Positions 1 to 12,240 of a DNA stretch of 64,000 nt are shown here, one piece after another. This DNA is from Pascua guehoae (lineage: Eukaryota > Basidiomycota > Tremellomycetes > Trichosporonales > Trichosporonaceae). The translations under genes were made by a program, and so were the position numbers. The stretch lies in assembly GCA_001600415.1 (NCBI GenBank), contig BCJX01000006.1:1982364-2046363 (forward strand). Direction: 5' to 3'. The notes below the pieces were generated by a model, which saw only the letters and a list, made by a program, of their open reading frames with translations, made no database searches and was not told the origin of the DNA. Every line of letters begins with the position of its first letter. The stretch's first letter is position 1.

Positions 1-2222
1 GCTTGGTTGCCCGCAGACCATGCCAGCCGAAGCCGAAGCGGAACTCGCCGCCTTGCGGCCCCCAGAGAGAAAGCCCCCGCCGCCGCCTAGCGACAACAAA
101 GTCAGAGTTAGTCCCCCTCCAGTGGTGAGTGACAGAGTGACGCACACCCTGCCGTGGCGCATGTGGCGGCGCCACAGGTGCGATGAACCCACACAATCGA
201 GCCAGAAAAACTCTACCCAGCCCAACCCAACCCAACCAGCCAGCCAGTACTGTAGTGCACCATCCGGGCCCAGCCGGCCCACAAGAGACTAACCGTACCC
301 GGAACTCTACCGCCGTCGTAACCCCACAAGGTGTTGGGAGTCACCCGATCTGCTCGCTCTCGCTCGGTCCGAATGCGCCAAGACATGCATCTCTCAGCGC
401 CTCAGACAAGATGTGCGCCCTAGATCCCCCTCGTCCTCGTCCGGACCGCTTCGATTCCGACCATTCCGACCGTCCAGATTCCCATCTGGCACCAGAGCTA
501 ACAGGCGTTTTCGGAGGCAACTCTGGACGCCACGATGGCGAGTTACAGTACAGGCGCCACGTCGCTATTCTCGCCTTGGCGTATCGCCGGCGGGGGCGGG
601 CTTGGCGTCTGCAAAGGGTGCGGTGCACCGCGTGCAGGAATGGGAGGATCAGCGTGGGCGTTGGGTGGTTGCATTCGACGGCGAGCACCAAGAAGAGCAA
701 GGCGGCGTGCGTACAAGGACGGGCGAGTACTCACCCTCCCTGGCGTCTGCACCCGACGCGCATACGATTGCTTCCGAACAATGTGCACGGTATGTGGCGA
801 CTGGCGTGACTCACACGGCTCGAGACAAAAGAACACTCGGACGGTCGACGCCACCTCGAGACGAGACGAGGTAGTCACATGGTGTCTACCGGGGGGGCCA
901 CGCGCAGCGCATCCAATGCATCTGCTTCCGACCACGCATGCTCCATGCCGAGCCCGGTACCCAGACATTACGCATGCGCACGACGATGCATTGCGCGATG
1001 GCGTGACGCACACTGCACAACTGCGCGCATCTTGCGCCATGCACCCATGCACCCATGCACCCATGCGTGCCGTGGCGACCATACAGTCCTCCTGTACTCG
1101 TGTGGCTGTCTACTGTCCTCTACCGACAGTCGTCGAGCCCAGTCCACAGCGAAAGATCCATCTTGTGGTGACTGTGCCTGAGGCACACTGCACCTGATCC
1201 AGAACCCGACAGATTCTGGAACAGGCGCGGGCGGGTGTCCAACGCTGGCTTTTGGAGGTTGGACGCCTCGTGATGTCTAGTGTCTCACGGGGTCGCAGTG
1301 AGGAATATGGGCATCGTGTTCGGCCCGTATACGTCCTCGATACAGCACAAACAGCCTGACAATTCAGAGGTAGGGGATGCCGAGTGTGCTGGACCGGTTG
1401 GTGCGTTGCTACTACTGTATGCCAGAATCGATCCGCGGTGTGTTGCTCGGGTGAGTGGGGAGGTGCAAAGCGGGACACGCAGGTGGGGACGAGGTGCAAT
1501 CTTGGATTTTAGTCCTCTGGCCACGCTCGATCGCTGGTCCATGACTGGCACGACTCGTACTCGCATGCTGGCACCGCTGGCAGGATCGTTCTGGGGAGCT
1601 GCAGGTGAGCCAAGTTGTTGGGCGTCAAGTGCTTGCAAGGCGGGAGTGAAAGGACACCAGCTGGCCAGCTGGCGCCACAGACGATGCGGGGGGCCTAGCC
1701 TGTCGTGTTTGTGGTCACGCGTGGTGAACGTGGTGGCACCGACCGGTTGCCGTGGCACGTGTGATCCATGTATGTGACTATGCGCCCCGCGTACTCACCC
1801 CCGTTACTCACGGCCGGTGTTTGCCGCACGAGTGTGCTTTTTTTGTTCACAAATGGTGACATGTGACACTACGTCAGAACACTCACGTGACTGAATTGTA
1901 ACCACCCTACGACGTTTGGATCAACAACACCAGCCCCTCCTGCTGCGTCGCCGAGCCCCTAACGGCCAAGCGGGCCGGAAGAGCGCAGACACCTCGGACA
2001 CCCGCCTCTTAGTCATCGTATTCGATATCCGATCCCAACCCACCACCATGCATCGACCGTGCACCATGTGATGGCGACCACATCCCGCGGACGGTCGAGC
2101 ACGACCACGCACGTGCTCAAAAACCAATGCCAAGACAAAGCAAGCAGAGCTGAGCTAACAGTCCAATCTCACCCCCATCCCAACCCATTTTCGCCCACTT
2201 ACTTTCCCACAGAGCACCAACA
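1..2222. other. intergenic / unassigned left flank
   Basis: No open frame here shows recognisable protein sequence; the longer ones are low-complexity readings of GC-rich DNA on both strands. Positions 20-110 could be the last exon of a gene entering from the left, because an AG precedes position 18 and one frame stops near 90, but nothing confirms it. A 10-nt unit (catgcaccca) is repeated three times at 1038-1067. A TCACGTGAC element lies at 1883-1891, about 330 bases before the chromate-transporter start. Confidence 0.5.
1883..1891. promoter_or_regulatory. TCACGTGAC element upstream of the chromate transporter gene
   Basis: A near-palindromic CACGTG core (E-box, the class bound by Cbf1/bHLH factors in fungi) sits 332 bases upstream of the predicted start at 2223. 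The same extended core occurs upstream of several other genes in this window. Function is inferred from motif and position only. Confidence 0.35.
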
Positions 2223-4004
2223 ATGCCGCTCGGCGCCGACCTGGCCGCGGTGGCGCGGCACTACTGGGACCTGGGCTTCACATCCTTTGGCGGCCCGGGG
2301 GTCCACGTCGTGATTCTGCGGCACCGCTTCGTCGAGGCCCTCGCGTGGGTCGACGACGTGACGTTTATCGACCTGTTCGCGCTCGGCAACGCGCTCCCGG
2401 GACCGGGGTCGACGCAGCTCGCATTCAGCATTGCCGTCGTGTGCCGCGGCGTCCTCCCCGGTCTGCTGGCGTTCATGTTCTGGTGCCTCCCCGGCGCCGT
2501 GGGGATGGCGGGCTTGGGTGTCGGCGTCGCGCGCATCCCTGATACGCTTCCCCCGATCGTACTGGGGCTCCTCACGGGTTTGAATGCTGCGGCCGTGGGG
2601 CTCATTGCGCTCGCGGCGTTCCAGCTCGCGCACGCCGCGGCTACGGATCGCGTCACGGTCGCCCTCGTGTGGCTCGCGGCGTCGTTGGGGATATGCTACC
2701 ATGCGCCATGGATGTATCCCGTCCTCATTGCCGCGGGCGGCATCACGACGCTCGTGTGGGACTTTCGCCGCCACGCCGTCGCGGCAGTCAGGCGGAGGCG
2801 GGGGTCGAGGGCGCGCGACGAACCGATTGAGCTGCACAGTGGTCCTGGTGAGTTGCGACGTTGTCGGCAGTGGGCATGTCGTCTGGGTCTGGCCAGCCGT
2901 CTGATCGTCTAACCGCTCATCGACGAGGTTTAGACAAAAGGCTTCAGCTAACCCCAGGCACACCGTCCGTCGAGGCCCCGAACGCATCGAACCTGCGCCA
3001 GCGCGCGTCTGCTACATCTGAGCGCGAGGCGGAAGCGGCATCCCCCGTACCCCCGACGCCCCAGCAGGCGGGCACGTCGCTCAAGGTCATATCCACGCCC
3101 GTCGCCATTGCCCTCCTCATCGGCTTTGTCCTCTTCCTCACTGTCCCGCTGGCCACGCGGGCTGGTCTCCAGAACGCGCGGCGCAGTGTACCCCGTGCTC
3201 TTGACGTGAGTACCCGGGGTAGTACCCTGCTTTGCCCCTCATGCGCGAGCAAGCACGTTATAGTGTCCGCATCCGCATTTGGTTGGACCACGGCTGCCAG
3301 TCATTGTCGGTGTGCACAACTGTAAGGGGCAAACAACGCATTATGCGAGAGCGAGCGCCATTCTTCCCTACCCACCACCCCTAATGCCCCTGCCCCACTG
3401 ACCCCAGTTCTTCTGCAACATGATCATCGCAGGCACCATCATCTTTGGCGGCGGGCCCGTCGTCATCCCCCTGCTGCGCGACTATGTCGTCGTCGAGGGC
3501 TGGGTCTCGTCGCGCGATTTCCTGCTCATCTTTGCCATCCTCCAAGCGTTCCCAGGACCCAATTTCAACTTTGCAGTCGCGCTCGGCGTCCTCGCGGTGC
3601 CGGGCAATAGGGGGCTGGGCGCTGTCCTCGGGTTCATTGGCATCTTTGCGCCCGGGATCCTGCTCAAGCTCGCCCTCCTCCCACTCTACTCGTCGTGGCG
3701 CAACAAGGCCGTCGCGCGCAGTGTCATCCGCGGCCTGAATGCGACCGCTACCGGCCTCGTGTTTACCGCCGTATGGCAGCTCTTTCTCGTCGGGTACATT
3801 TACCAGCCGCCCACGGGGACTGTTGTCGACGGCCCACAGACCCTCTCGGGCCCGCTCACGGCGGACCCGTTCTGGGCCGTCGTCGCGTCCGCGAGCTTTC
3901 TGGCGAGCAGAGACTTCAAGTCGCCCCCGTGGCTTAGTGTCTTTGGGGGGGGGATGGCGGGCCTGGCGTGGTATGGCGTGCACCAGTCGCGCGCGCGGGG
4001 GTGA
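2223..4004 (+). CDS. chromate ion transporter, CHR family (two-domain form)
   Basis: Predicted polytopic plasma-membrane protein of 489 residues, of the CHR family that moves chromate and probably sulfate-like anions. Exons: 2223-2847, 2958-3205, 3408-4004; the lengths sum to an exact coding frame. The first CHR domain (residues about 1-205) has the FGGPGVH loop and a LPGPGSTQLA stretch. The second (about 265-489) repeats the pattern with IIFGGGPVVIP and AFPGPNFNFAVALG. A polar linker of roughly 60 residues, rich in Arg, Ser and Pro, joins them; it is followed by a hydrophobic segment. Two duplicated domains and about 450-500 residues are usual for long-chain CHR proteins. The start is the first ATG of the open frame and lies in a pyrimidine-rich leader. 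Family assignment is strong; the true substrate in fungi is not settled by sequence, and some members affect chromate sensitivity rather than resistance. Confidence 0.92.
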
Positions 4005-5829
4005 CGCTGTCTGCTTGGTCTTGGCGCCGGCTTGTCCCCGGGAATGTATGGAGGGGTTGCCGTCGAGGTTTCGTGTCGGGCATGGATGAGTACCTGCTGC
4101 GACATGGTCATATCCAGAATCAAGTTTGCTGCAGGCATGTGCGAGGTCCCAGACAGTTCCCGTCTGGGTCAGCCAAAGGAAGACTGACAATGGCTTGATT
4201 CATCCAGTGGTCAACCTCAGCACGACTTTCTGTGTGCCTTCTTGACACGTATCCGGGCTGCCTTCTCAATCGCGTGTCGTGTTGTTTTCTCCTCACCCCA
4301 TCTTCGAAGCCTCGTTGTCATGAGGCGCACATTGACTGGGCACGTCGTAAGGGCTCCCAAGGCATGTCGAATGTCCGACGACCCCCCAGCCCCGGGAACT
4401 CACTCGTCGCCAGCTCCAGAGCCCATTCCCTCCGCGTCCTGCCAACACTTGGCCGTCGGCCGTCGGGCACCTCACAACAACTCTGACTCCAAAAAGACTG
4501 ATTCGCCATTCAACCCGCACCCGAACGACAGCTGCTGCACGAGAGATACATCGTAGGAGAGTCCAACTCCTGCCGCCACTATGGCAAAGTGGCATTTTGC
4601 ATAGGTCCAGGGTACAAGGGAGACTAGAGGGGGCGGAGAAGGTGGCGAGGAGGCACTCAGTGCAGCATCGCAAGGATATAGGACATAGAGTGCCGGACAA
4701 GGAGCTTTGGCGGTGCTGGACACCTCCGCGCTAGCAGAGCGCATGAGGTGGCATTGAGAAAGTGGCCGTATACCGAGGCGTCGAGGACACGACGCCAGTG
4801 GTCGAGGGCAGCGAAGGAGGTCTCAAGGACGATGCCACCCGCCGCGATACCGTTTCACCAACGATGTTGTCATGTCTGCCGGCCAGGAGAGACTGCGCGG
4901 CGCGACCCGGCCTATCGGATGGGCCCAAGGGGAGCTGACGAGCTCGAGCTGGGCCATGGCTGGGTTGGTGCTCGTGTTGGCGACATGTTTGTCTGTTTGG
5001 TGCGGGCTGTGGGCTGCTTCCGACAGTGTGTCATGTGCCGACTGGTCGTGTCCATGTCTGGGTATTGTGCTGTGACATGGCCCGTTCGGGTACGAGGGCG
5101 GCACACAGTCGAGCTCGTCGAGCTCGTCGAGCTCGTCGGCGCAGTCGAGCCCGTCGAGTCGGCAACGATTGACCAGTCAGTCTGCTCCGCTCTAGGTGGC
5201 GCAGTGGATAGGTAGCCCCATGCCATTTCGGTATCCAGAACTCGGAATCTGGTCCGGCGGCAATGGGCTCATACCTGCGCCTCGTCAAAGGGAGCCGTAC
5301 AGGCATGGAGCCATGGCCTACATTGGGTGAGACGTGACGTTGGCCAACGACGCACGGTCCACGGGGTCGATACGATCAGTGCACGAGCTTGGTTGCGAGT
5401 CGAGGCCGCTGTCTGGGCTTGGGGAGTACTGGTGTTGACGTTGCGCGGCTTGGAGCAATGGATGGGATATCTGGACTGCGGGCGCTGGGTCCAATGCTGA
5501 GTGCGAGTGCGCAGCGGGGTGGCATAGTGGGATCAGTCTCGGTGCAATTGGGGAGATGGCAAATGAGGAGATGGAGGAGACCGCAAAGTTCAATGATCTC
5601 ATGTTTATGTGCATTGTGAGGAGCATTGAGGCAGGCGAGCGCGATAGCCGGTGCCTGTCCCTTCCTCGCATCCCTCACCCGCCCAGAGATACCACATGTA
5701 CATCAGGTGCGGCAACTGTGGCGCAACCTAGATACATGCATAAGAGTAGACGTCGGCGTAACTGATCAGTTCGCTCTGCGTTTCGTATCCATCACCTCAC
5801 AACACAAATGACGGGTCAAACGTTCTGAT
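4005..5829. other. intergenic between chromate transporter and GDI genes
   Basis: The 3' ends of two convergent genes border this 1.8 kb stretch. None of its open frames resembles a protein. A 9-nt unit (gtcgagctc) is repeated three times, with degenerate copies after it, at 5108-5158. A tRNA D-arm-like string near 5205 was examined and rejected. Confidence 0.5.
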
Positions 5830-7683
5830 CTACTCCTGAGCCTCAATCTCACGCTTCTTGAGGACAAGGGGCTCGCCCTTGATCTCCTCCCACACACGCT
5901 GCACGTCCGTGACGACCGACTCGAAATGGCTGGTCGCGTCGTACGACTTGGTGATGAACACGTTGTCGGCCGCGCCAGAGGCCGTGGGCTCGTAGAGGGG
6001 CAGGATCGAGACAAACCTGGACGCGTCAGCTTGCAGTCCTTTGCGTAGCACAGCTCAACTCACTTGTCAAGAACGTTGCCCAGGAGCTGGAGACCGGGGA
6101 GGATCTCACGCTCGGGAACGCTCGTCTCGACAATGGTCGAAACAATGGCAATGTAGACGTCCTTTGCGGCAACGTTGTGCGACGACGAAACGGCGGCAAT
6201 GTAGATGTCTGACGTCAGAGATGGCCGTCGTCAGGACATGACAACACTCACCGTTCTTGCGGCCGACCTGGTTCTGGGGGATGATGATCTGGCACGAGTC
6301 GGCGTCCTCGGTACCGGGGATAGGGTGCTTGAGGATGCAAATGGCACGGATGACCTTGCCCGTCTCGACGACGCGGATCTTGCCGTCGGCGCCAACGTCC
6401 TGGCCGGCACCAAAGTAGCTGGGGTCGCCAATGACCTTCTTGGCCTTGACAGTCTCACCGGCCGAGGTGACACCAGTGAACTTGCCAGTCTCGGGGTCGA
6501 TGTTGACAGAGTCAATCTTCTTGTCGAGCATGTAAGTGCCACCGTAGATGGCCGAGAGACGGGCAAACGCCTGGGGGAGCTCGCCAAGACCGTAGAGGGG
6601 GTAGAGGTAGGGCGACTTGCCGTAGCGGGCCATCGACTGAGCGTAGAGAGAAATGCGCTCCATGGTGGGTGCGGCAGGCTTGGTGAGGTAGCTGGGAATG
6701 GGTTAGCGGAGTACAGCGGTGCACATCGCAACGCACTCGTCGTCGAGCCAAAGCGCCATGGCGTGACCAATGAAGTCCTGAGATCCGGGCTCGAGACCAA
6801 ACTTGGCGTAGAGCTCCTTCATGGTCTGAGTGTCGGCATCGAAGCCTGGTGACGTGTTAGCGATGTCCCGGGCCATGTGATGATGTGATGTGAGACTGCG
6901 GCTGTGGTAGGACGTGGGACCAAGCGCAGACCACGACACGACGACACGCTCCGCCCGGACCTACCCTGGTGCGTGGACGGGTCGTCGGCCTTCCAGCCCT
7001 GGATGTAGAGGAAGAAGTTGCGAGCTCGGCGCTTCTCAAACAGGCCGAGCAGAGGCGAGCGGATAGCCTCAGACTCGTTGCTGGGCACCTTGGAGATCTT
7101 GCCATCGCGGTACACAAACGAGCCGGCAATCTGCTTGAACTCGAGGTAGCGGGTCACGTCCGTGTGGACGAGAATCTTGGTAAGCTCGCCAGACGCAAGG
7201 ATAAACTTGGGGATAAGGTCGACGGCGTAGTCGCGGTCGCGGCCAAGGTTGAGCGCCTCGGGGGGTGCCTCGTTGCGGAACTTCTGGTAGAGCTGAACGT
7301 CGTGTTAGCTGTGTTCCGATCGCGGCGTTGACCAAGACCAGCTCACCTGGGTCAGATTCAACGATGCGCTCTCGCCGCCGTAGTAGTCGTTCCGGTCCAT
7401 GTGGAGGACCTTCTGGCCATCGACCGAGAGGAGGCCCGAGAGAATGCACTCGGTGAGGCCAGTGCCCTGTGACGTGTCAGTCGGCGCGCGGGAACACGCA
7501 CAGCGGGCGGCGTCGAGAGCGCGGCAGAGCTTACCAGAACGACGACCTGTGAGGAGAGAGTCAGCATGCATACCGAGGAAAGAGACAGATCCGGCATTGA
7601 CAGAGCTGGCGGAGTGATGCCGAGCTCGTAGCTCAACTGGGAGCTGGCCGATGAGATGGACGCACGTCATACTCCTCATCCAT
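5830..7683 (-). CDS. GDI1: Rab GDP-dissociation inhibitor
   Basis: Cytosolic chaperone that extracts GDP-bound, prenylated Rab/Ypt GTPases from membranes and recycles them for vesicle traffic. Eight exons on the minus strand: 7666-7683, 7535-7546, 7347-7466, 6965-7292, 6737-6845, 6252-6691, 6064-6208, 5830-6016, giving 452 residues, the normal GDI length. The N-terminus [20 protein letters not shown] is the dinucleotide-binding-like fold shared with Rab escort proteins. It is followed by [14 protein letters not shown], the Rab-binding conserved region. Further family blocks are [39 protein letters not shown] and YGGTYMLDK. The first coding exon is 18 nt and the second only 12 nt (VVVL), both confirmed by frame continuity. 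The gene is divergent from the CK2 beta gene across about 1 kb. The C-terminus ends in REIEAQE without a prenylation motif, as expected for GDI rather than Rep. Confidence 0.97.
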
Positions 7684-8697
7684 GGTGATTAGGTGGTTTG
7701 GTGTTTAGAAGCGAGCAACGAGTGGAAAGAGAGAGAGGGGCGAGAGCTAGGCTCTGAGTTGTAGGTGATGGACAGAGAGAGAGTGTGTGAAGGAGAGAGA
7801 TGGAGCGAGATGTTGCAAGATATGAAGGAGACGCGATCGAGGCTGGGACGGGGGCATCGAGTTGTGGACAGGTGGCACTGGCGGTGGGTGCACCCAGCAC
7901 AGGTGGCCAGGTGGGCCACGGGTGGCATGGGCGGCGACCTGGCGGCATGGCGCGCTCGGTGGCTAACGGCTGCACCCAGCGTACACAGCGTATGCACCAC
8001 GCACACACCCAATGCAACCCAACGCACCAGCCCAGGCTCAAGGGGCAACAAGGGGATAGGGGGCCTGGGTGGGACACACAGACCGACTGCAACCACGTGG
8101 CCATGGCTGTGGTGCGCGCACGCGGGATCGGACGCGTTGACGTAGCCGTACGATATGGAATTTATATGGTCCCCCCTCCCCACCTGGCCATTGCTCCACT
8201 TTGCACGTCAGGGCGCGGCACGTGGGCGGGTGGGATGAGTGTAGTATAGCATATATCGCCGCAGTGGCCGTGCGGTGGACGCGAGTGTGGCACATGGATC
8301 AACTGGACGGTGCCTGCCGCACTGGGTCTGGCTCTGTCTGCCTGACTCCTGGCTGAATAGCTGAATGGCTCATGGCTGCAGTAGTGGCTGCATGGCTGCT
8401 TGCTCGCTCACTCGCGGCTCGTGGCTCGTGGCCGCCTCTACCTCATCCTTTCGTCACAACTTCACAACACCCCTTCAATCCACTCGCGCGTCCCGCCTCG
8501 CCATCATCTTCTTCTCGGCATTGTCCATATAGGCTCGCTCATCGCCATCGTCGTCGTCGTTCGTGATCCTCACGACGCAACATCTCTGCGCTTGATAGCC
8601 TGCCGCACGCCGAGTCACCTCCGACGCGCGCCGTGGCCATTCGGACATCTCGACACCTAAACCCACTCGCACTCTCCGTCACCTTCTTCCCCCGATC
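7684..8697. promoter_or_regulatory. shared divergent promoter region, GDI and CK2 beta
   Basis: The start codons of two divergent housekeeping genes lie about 1,014 bases apart. The stretch has GA-rich repeats near 7770-7800 and a TC-rich leader before the CK2 beta start (8440-8697). A TATA-like atatatc sits near 8251. No open frame looks coding. The individual promoter elements are not resolved from sequence alone. Confidence 0.5.
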
Positions 8698-10192
8698 ATG
8701 GCGCCTCTGGCAGGCAACCCCGCCCAGGGGTCAAACTACTACGACCCACGTGTCTACGACCTCCGCGGGCGCGACTATGGCCCAGACGAGGGACTGGAGC
8801 AGCACGACGAGGATGAACTCGAATTTGGTGCGTAGGCGGCCCCTGCAGACTCGTGCCCGTTCATAGCGGTGCGGGACGACTGCCGCGCGTCGTGGACGCC
8901 GAGGCGGTAGTGTCCATTGCCATGTACTGACTGTCAGACTCTACGTCGCAGGGCTCGTCTGACGAGACGTCCAATCTGACATGGATTGTGAGTGAATGCG
9001 CGCGCGCCGTGTGCCCACCGCGACAACAAGGAAACGCGACAAGCCGCTGACGGAAACTCTAGACTTGGTTCACGTCGCTCCCTGGACACGACTACTTTTG
9101 CGAGGTGCATGAGGACTTCATCGAGGACGACTTCAACCTGACAGGTGCGCTGGCGCTGGATCTGCATTGCTTCAGACCTGAGACAACTAACGCCCCCCAC
9201 AGGCCTGCAATCGCTCGTCCCGTTCTGGAAGGGGGCGCTCGAGATGGTCCTTGACGTGGAGCCTGGTGCGTCGCGCGACGAGACCCATCGGTCCGCGTAG
9301 CTGACACTCTACAGAAGAGGACTCGTCCAAGATTCCAGATGTGTCGATTGTCGAGTCGTCGGCCGAGCTGCTGTACGGCCTCGTGCACCAGCGCTTCATC
9401 CTGACAAAGCCCGGTCTCACAGCAATGGTGCGTTGCAATTCGTGCACCACACACATGAGGTGATGCTCACGCTTTCAGGTTTACAAGTACGAGGGAGGAA
9501 CGTTTGGCTGCTGTCCCCGCGTCTTCTGCCACTCGACTCACGTGCTGCCGTGCGGCCGTTCCGACATGCCCGGAATCGACACGGTCAAGCTCTACTGCCC
9601 CAACTGTGGCGACATTTACACTCCTCCGAGCAGCAAGTACTCTGGAGTTGATGGTCAGTTAGGCTCCATCTCGCTTAAACTGACAATTGCAGGCGCCTTC
9701 TTTGGCACGTCGTTTGCGCCCCTCTTCTTCCAGACCTACCCCGAGCTCCTCTCCGCGCCATTTGCCCCGCAGATCCCACCGCGCGGCAGCGCGACACCGT
9801 CGGACCGGCGCATGACGCCGTCCCCGTCGCGCCCCGTCGGCGGCGAGACGTTGACCAACCCGAACCCATACGGTGGCCAGCGCCCTGCGCTCGGCAAGGT
9901 CTACGTGCCGCGCATATACGGATTCAAGGTGTCTGAACGCGCACGGAGCGGACCACGCATGCGCTGGCTGCGCGAGCGGCCGGAGCGGTATGAGGAGCTC
10001 GAGCAGGTCGACTGGAAGGGACGCTGGAAGGACGCACCGGGCGCCGCTGGGGCTGCCGAGGCGGACGCGCCCCAACCCAAGGGACGCAACGGGCGGCTGT
10101 TTGACGACGACGACGATGACGAGGAAGTGCAGGAGTCGGAAGAGGAGGAAGAGGACGCGCCCCCGCAGGCCCAGGCGCACCGAGTGCGGTAG
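8698..10192 (+). CDS. casein kinase 2 regulatory (beta) subunit
   Basis: Regulatory subunit that dimerises through a zinc ribbon and docks two catalytic CK2 alpha subunits. Seven exons: 8698-8827, 8938-8987, 9063-9144, 9203-9265, 9315-9427, 9479-9653, 9693-10192, summing to 370 residues. Family landmarks in order: [20 protein letters not shown] and DDFNLTGL in the N-terminal domain, an acidic EPEEDSS segment, [13 protein letters not shown], then the zinc ribbon with Cys pairs in CCPRVFC and [22 protein letters not shown] follows. The last exon adds a Pro/Ser-rich stretch and the [10 protein letters not shown] block, ending in an acidic tail ([20 protein letters not shown]). At 370 residues it is longer than the 215-280 common in this family; the added length is the C-terminal extension and a Pro/Ser-rich insert after the zinc ribbon. 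Which paralogue (CKB1 or CKB2 type) is not decided. Confidence 0.96.
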
Positions 10193-11256
10193 GGCAGGTC
10201 GGCTGGGGCAGCGCGCAGAGGCGCGCGCAGACCGTCGTCTCGCGGTCGACTAGTACAGTACAGGCAATGATGTTTGGTTGAGGGAGGCTTTCCTGGGTGA
10301 TCTCGCCCTGCAGGCGGTGCACACGAGGACACGCGCGTCTTGTTAGCATATGGCTCTGGTGAGCTAGTGGTGTGACTCTAGTTTCATGCAAACGATACAT
10401 AGATGTGGCCAGTGTTGATCAGCAGGGCTTTATGGATACTGGTGGTTGTGTGGGAGCGGCTTGTTTGCTGCGGCTGTGTTGTGCGCGCGAGGTTGCGAGG
10501 TTGGTTCAACAGAGGTTGGTTCAACATCAGTTGGTCGTCGCGCAGATGTGCTCGAGGGCCCTCATTTTGGTGAGGCGCTGCCCATTGCTGAGCAGAGCAG
10601 CAAGAGACTTGGCTTGGTACTGGAAAGCAAGGGAGCAGAACTGGCCGACACAAAACGACTCTATACAGCAGCGGGGTGAGCAGGCCGGCTCCTGTCTACT
10701 TCTAGCACCAGGACGGAGGGGCATGGTGCGTCACGGATCATCCAAGTCTGAGTCCCGCCGAACGCATAATAACCATACCCTTAGGTCGGTAGACTCGATG
10801 ACAAAAAGAGAACAGTAAACCACTGATTCAGCTGTCGCGAGTAGACTCCTATCCCTTGCACCACAAAGACTTTCGGTAGTCAGTCTGTCAACGGAAGACA
10901 CGGGCCGTGGCCATACGCCAGTTCATGACCAAGGCCACCCGCTCGAGGCCTGACCGTGCAGGTCAACAGTGCTGTGTCCACAACGTCTGCTGGTGCCGAT
11001 ACAAAGTGGTGCATGCTATCCTCATTACACTCGTCGCGTCGTGCGTCGCTGCATGGTCTCTAATGCTTTTTCGGCTTTGCGCCTGTTTGTCAGCCACTGC
11101 GGGACTGCCATCCAGACCAGATACCCGTCCCACATCTTATCCCACATCCTGCACCACACGCCTCACGCCCCATGTTCAACCCCGAACACCATCTCCCAAC
11201 CACCAACGGCCACCGACGGCCACCAGAACCGCCCCACTCAACTTCCTCCCCGCCCC
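10193..11256. other. intergenic, CK2 beta 3' side up to an assembly gap
   Basis: No recognisable gene. A short direct repeat (gaggttggttcaaca) occurs near 10492-10520. The missing last exon of the ferredoxin gene could lie in the right part of this stretch or in the adjoining gap; no candidate was convincing. Confidence 0.4.
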
Positions 11257-11402
11257 NNNNNNNNNNNNNNNNNNNNNNNNNNNNNNNNNNNNNNNNNNNN
11301 NNNNNNNNNNNNNNNNNNNNNNNNNNNNNNNNNNNNNNNNNNNNNNNNNNNNNNNNNNNNNNNNNNNNNNNNNNNNNNNNNNNNNNNNNNNNNNNNNNNN
11401 NN
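11257..11402. other. assembly gap (146 N)
   Basis: An unresolved run of N lies inside the last intron or last exon of the minus-strand ferredoxin gene. The flanks are C-rich on the left (ccccgcccc). Confidence 0.99.
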
Positions 11403-11436
11403 CGGCGCCCACCAACCTCCACCGCCGAGCACTCAC

Positions 11437-12240
11437 CGTCCACAAACATGTTGCGCGTCATGGACGGGACGGTCGCGACCATCCCATCAAGCTCTGGCTT
11501 GAGGTAGACCTGACACCCGAGCCTGCTCGTGTCCTCGAGCCCGAACGCGAGGTCCAACATGTCATTCTCCTCGTCGTCGGCCTCTTCGAGCAGGTCAAAC
11601 GACTTTGGGTCCAGGATCACGTGGCATGTCGAGCACGCGACGGAGCGTTCGCACGCGCCTGCGCACGTTAGTTGTCATGGGGTATGGTACTGTATACCAC
11701 CGGCTGGTGGCGGCGTTTGGCGGCGGCAGCAGAGTTGTGCGGACTGGTTGACAGGTGCGGTCACCACGCCTACCACGGTGCGGGGGTAACGCTGCGCCGC
11801 CGGCGGTGCAACATTTCCCGCTGCTGGGACGCTCGCCCCACGCCTCGCCTACTCACCCTCGAGATCCACGTCGTGTTCGTGCGCAAGCGACAACAGGTCG
11901 TCGCCCTCGCACCCCTCGATCGTCTTGATGTCGTTGCCCTTTGAGTCGCGGAACGTCACCTTGATGCTGGTGGTTAGGGCGCTGTGCCGTGTCAAAACTC
12001 ACCCCTTGCCTGGTTCGGGCCGCTTCAAGTCTCCGTGCAACGCCGCTGTCTGTCAGTCCTCATCTCCGTGTAGAGTACAGTGGAGAACACGGACGCATGT
12101 CGAGCGGCGACATTTGCCAACGCTTCGAGCAACTCACGCAACGAGGTGGAAAACGCGCGGGGCAGTGGTCGTGGCACAGCAGCACGCGCGCGGGACAGAG
12201 AGACGAGCGAAGCCGCCTGGCGAAAGACCGAGGGACGCAT
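11437..12240 (-). CDS. YAH1: mitochondrial [2Fe-2S] ferredoxin (adrenodoxin type), 3' end missing
   Basis: Mitochondrial matrix electron carrier needed for Fe-S cluster assembly and for heme A and ubiquinone synthesis. Visible exons on the minus strand: 12138-12240, 12003-12045, 11857-11966, 11437-11658. Residues 1-34 (MRPSVFRQAASLVSLSRARA...) are Arg/Ser-rich without acidic residues, a typical mitochondrial presequence. The ferredoxin core starts at GIKVTFRDSKGNDIKTIEG. The cluster ligands are CERSVACSTC (Cys-X5-Cys-X2-Cys) and the fourth Cys in RLGCQVYLKPELDG. The acidic partner-binding stretch EEADDEENDMLDLAFG is intact. The last visible exon ends at NMFVDG with a GTGAGT donor, then 28 bases to the N gap, so the final few codons are unseen. 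The symbol reflects family identity; a paralogous ferredoxin cannot be excluded. Confidence 0.92.

Noticed and set aside
5195..5270. String resembling a tRNA D-arm (ggtggcgcagtggatagg)
   Set aside because: No T-arm with TTCGA, no pairing acceptor stem and no anticodon arm within a normal distance.
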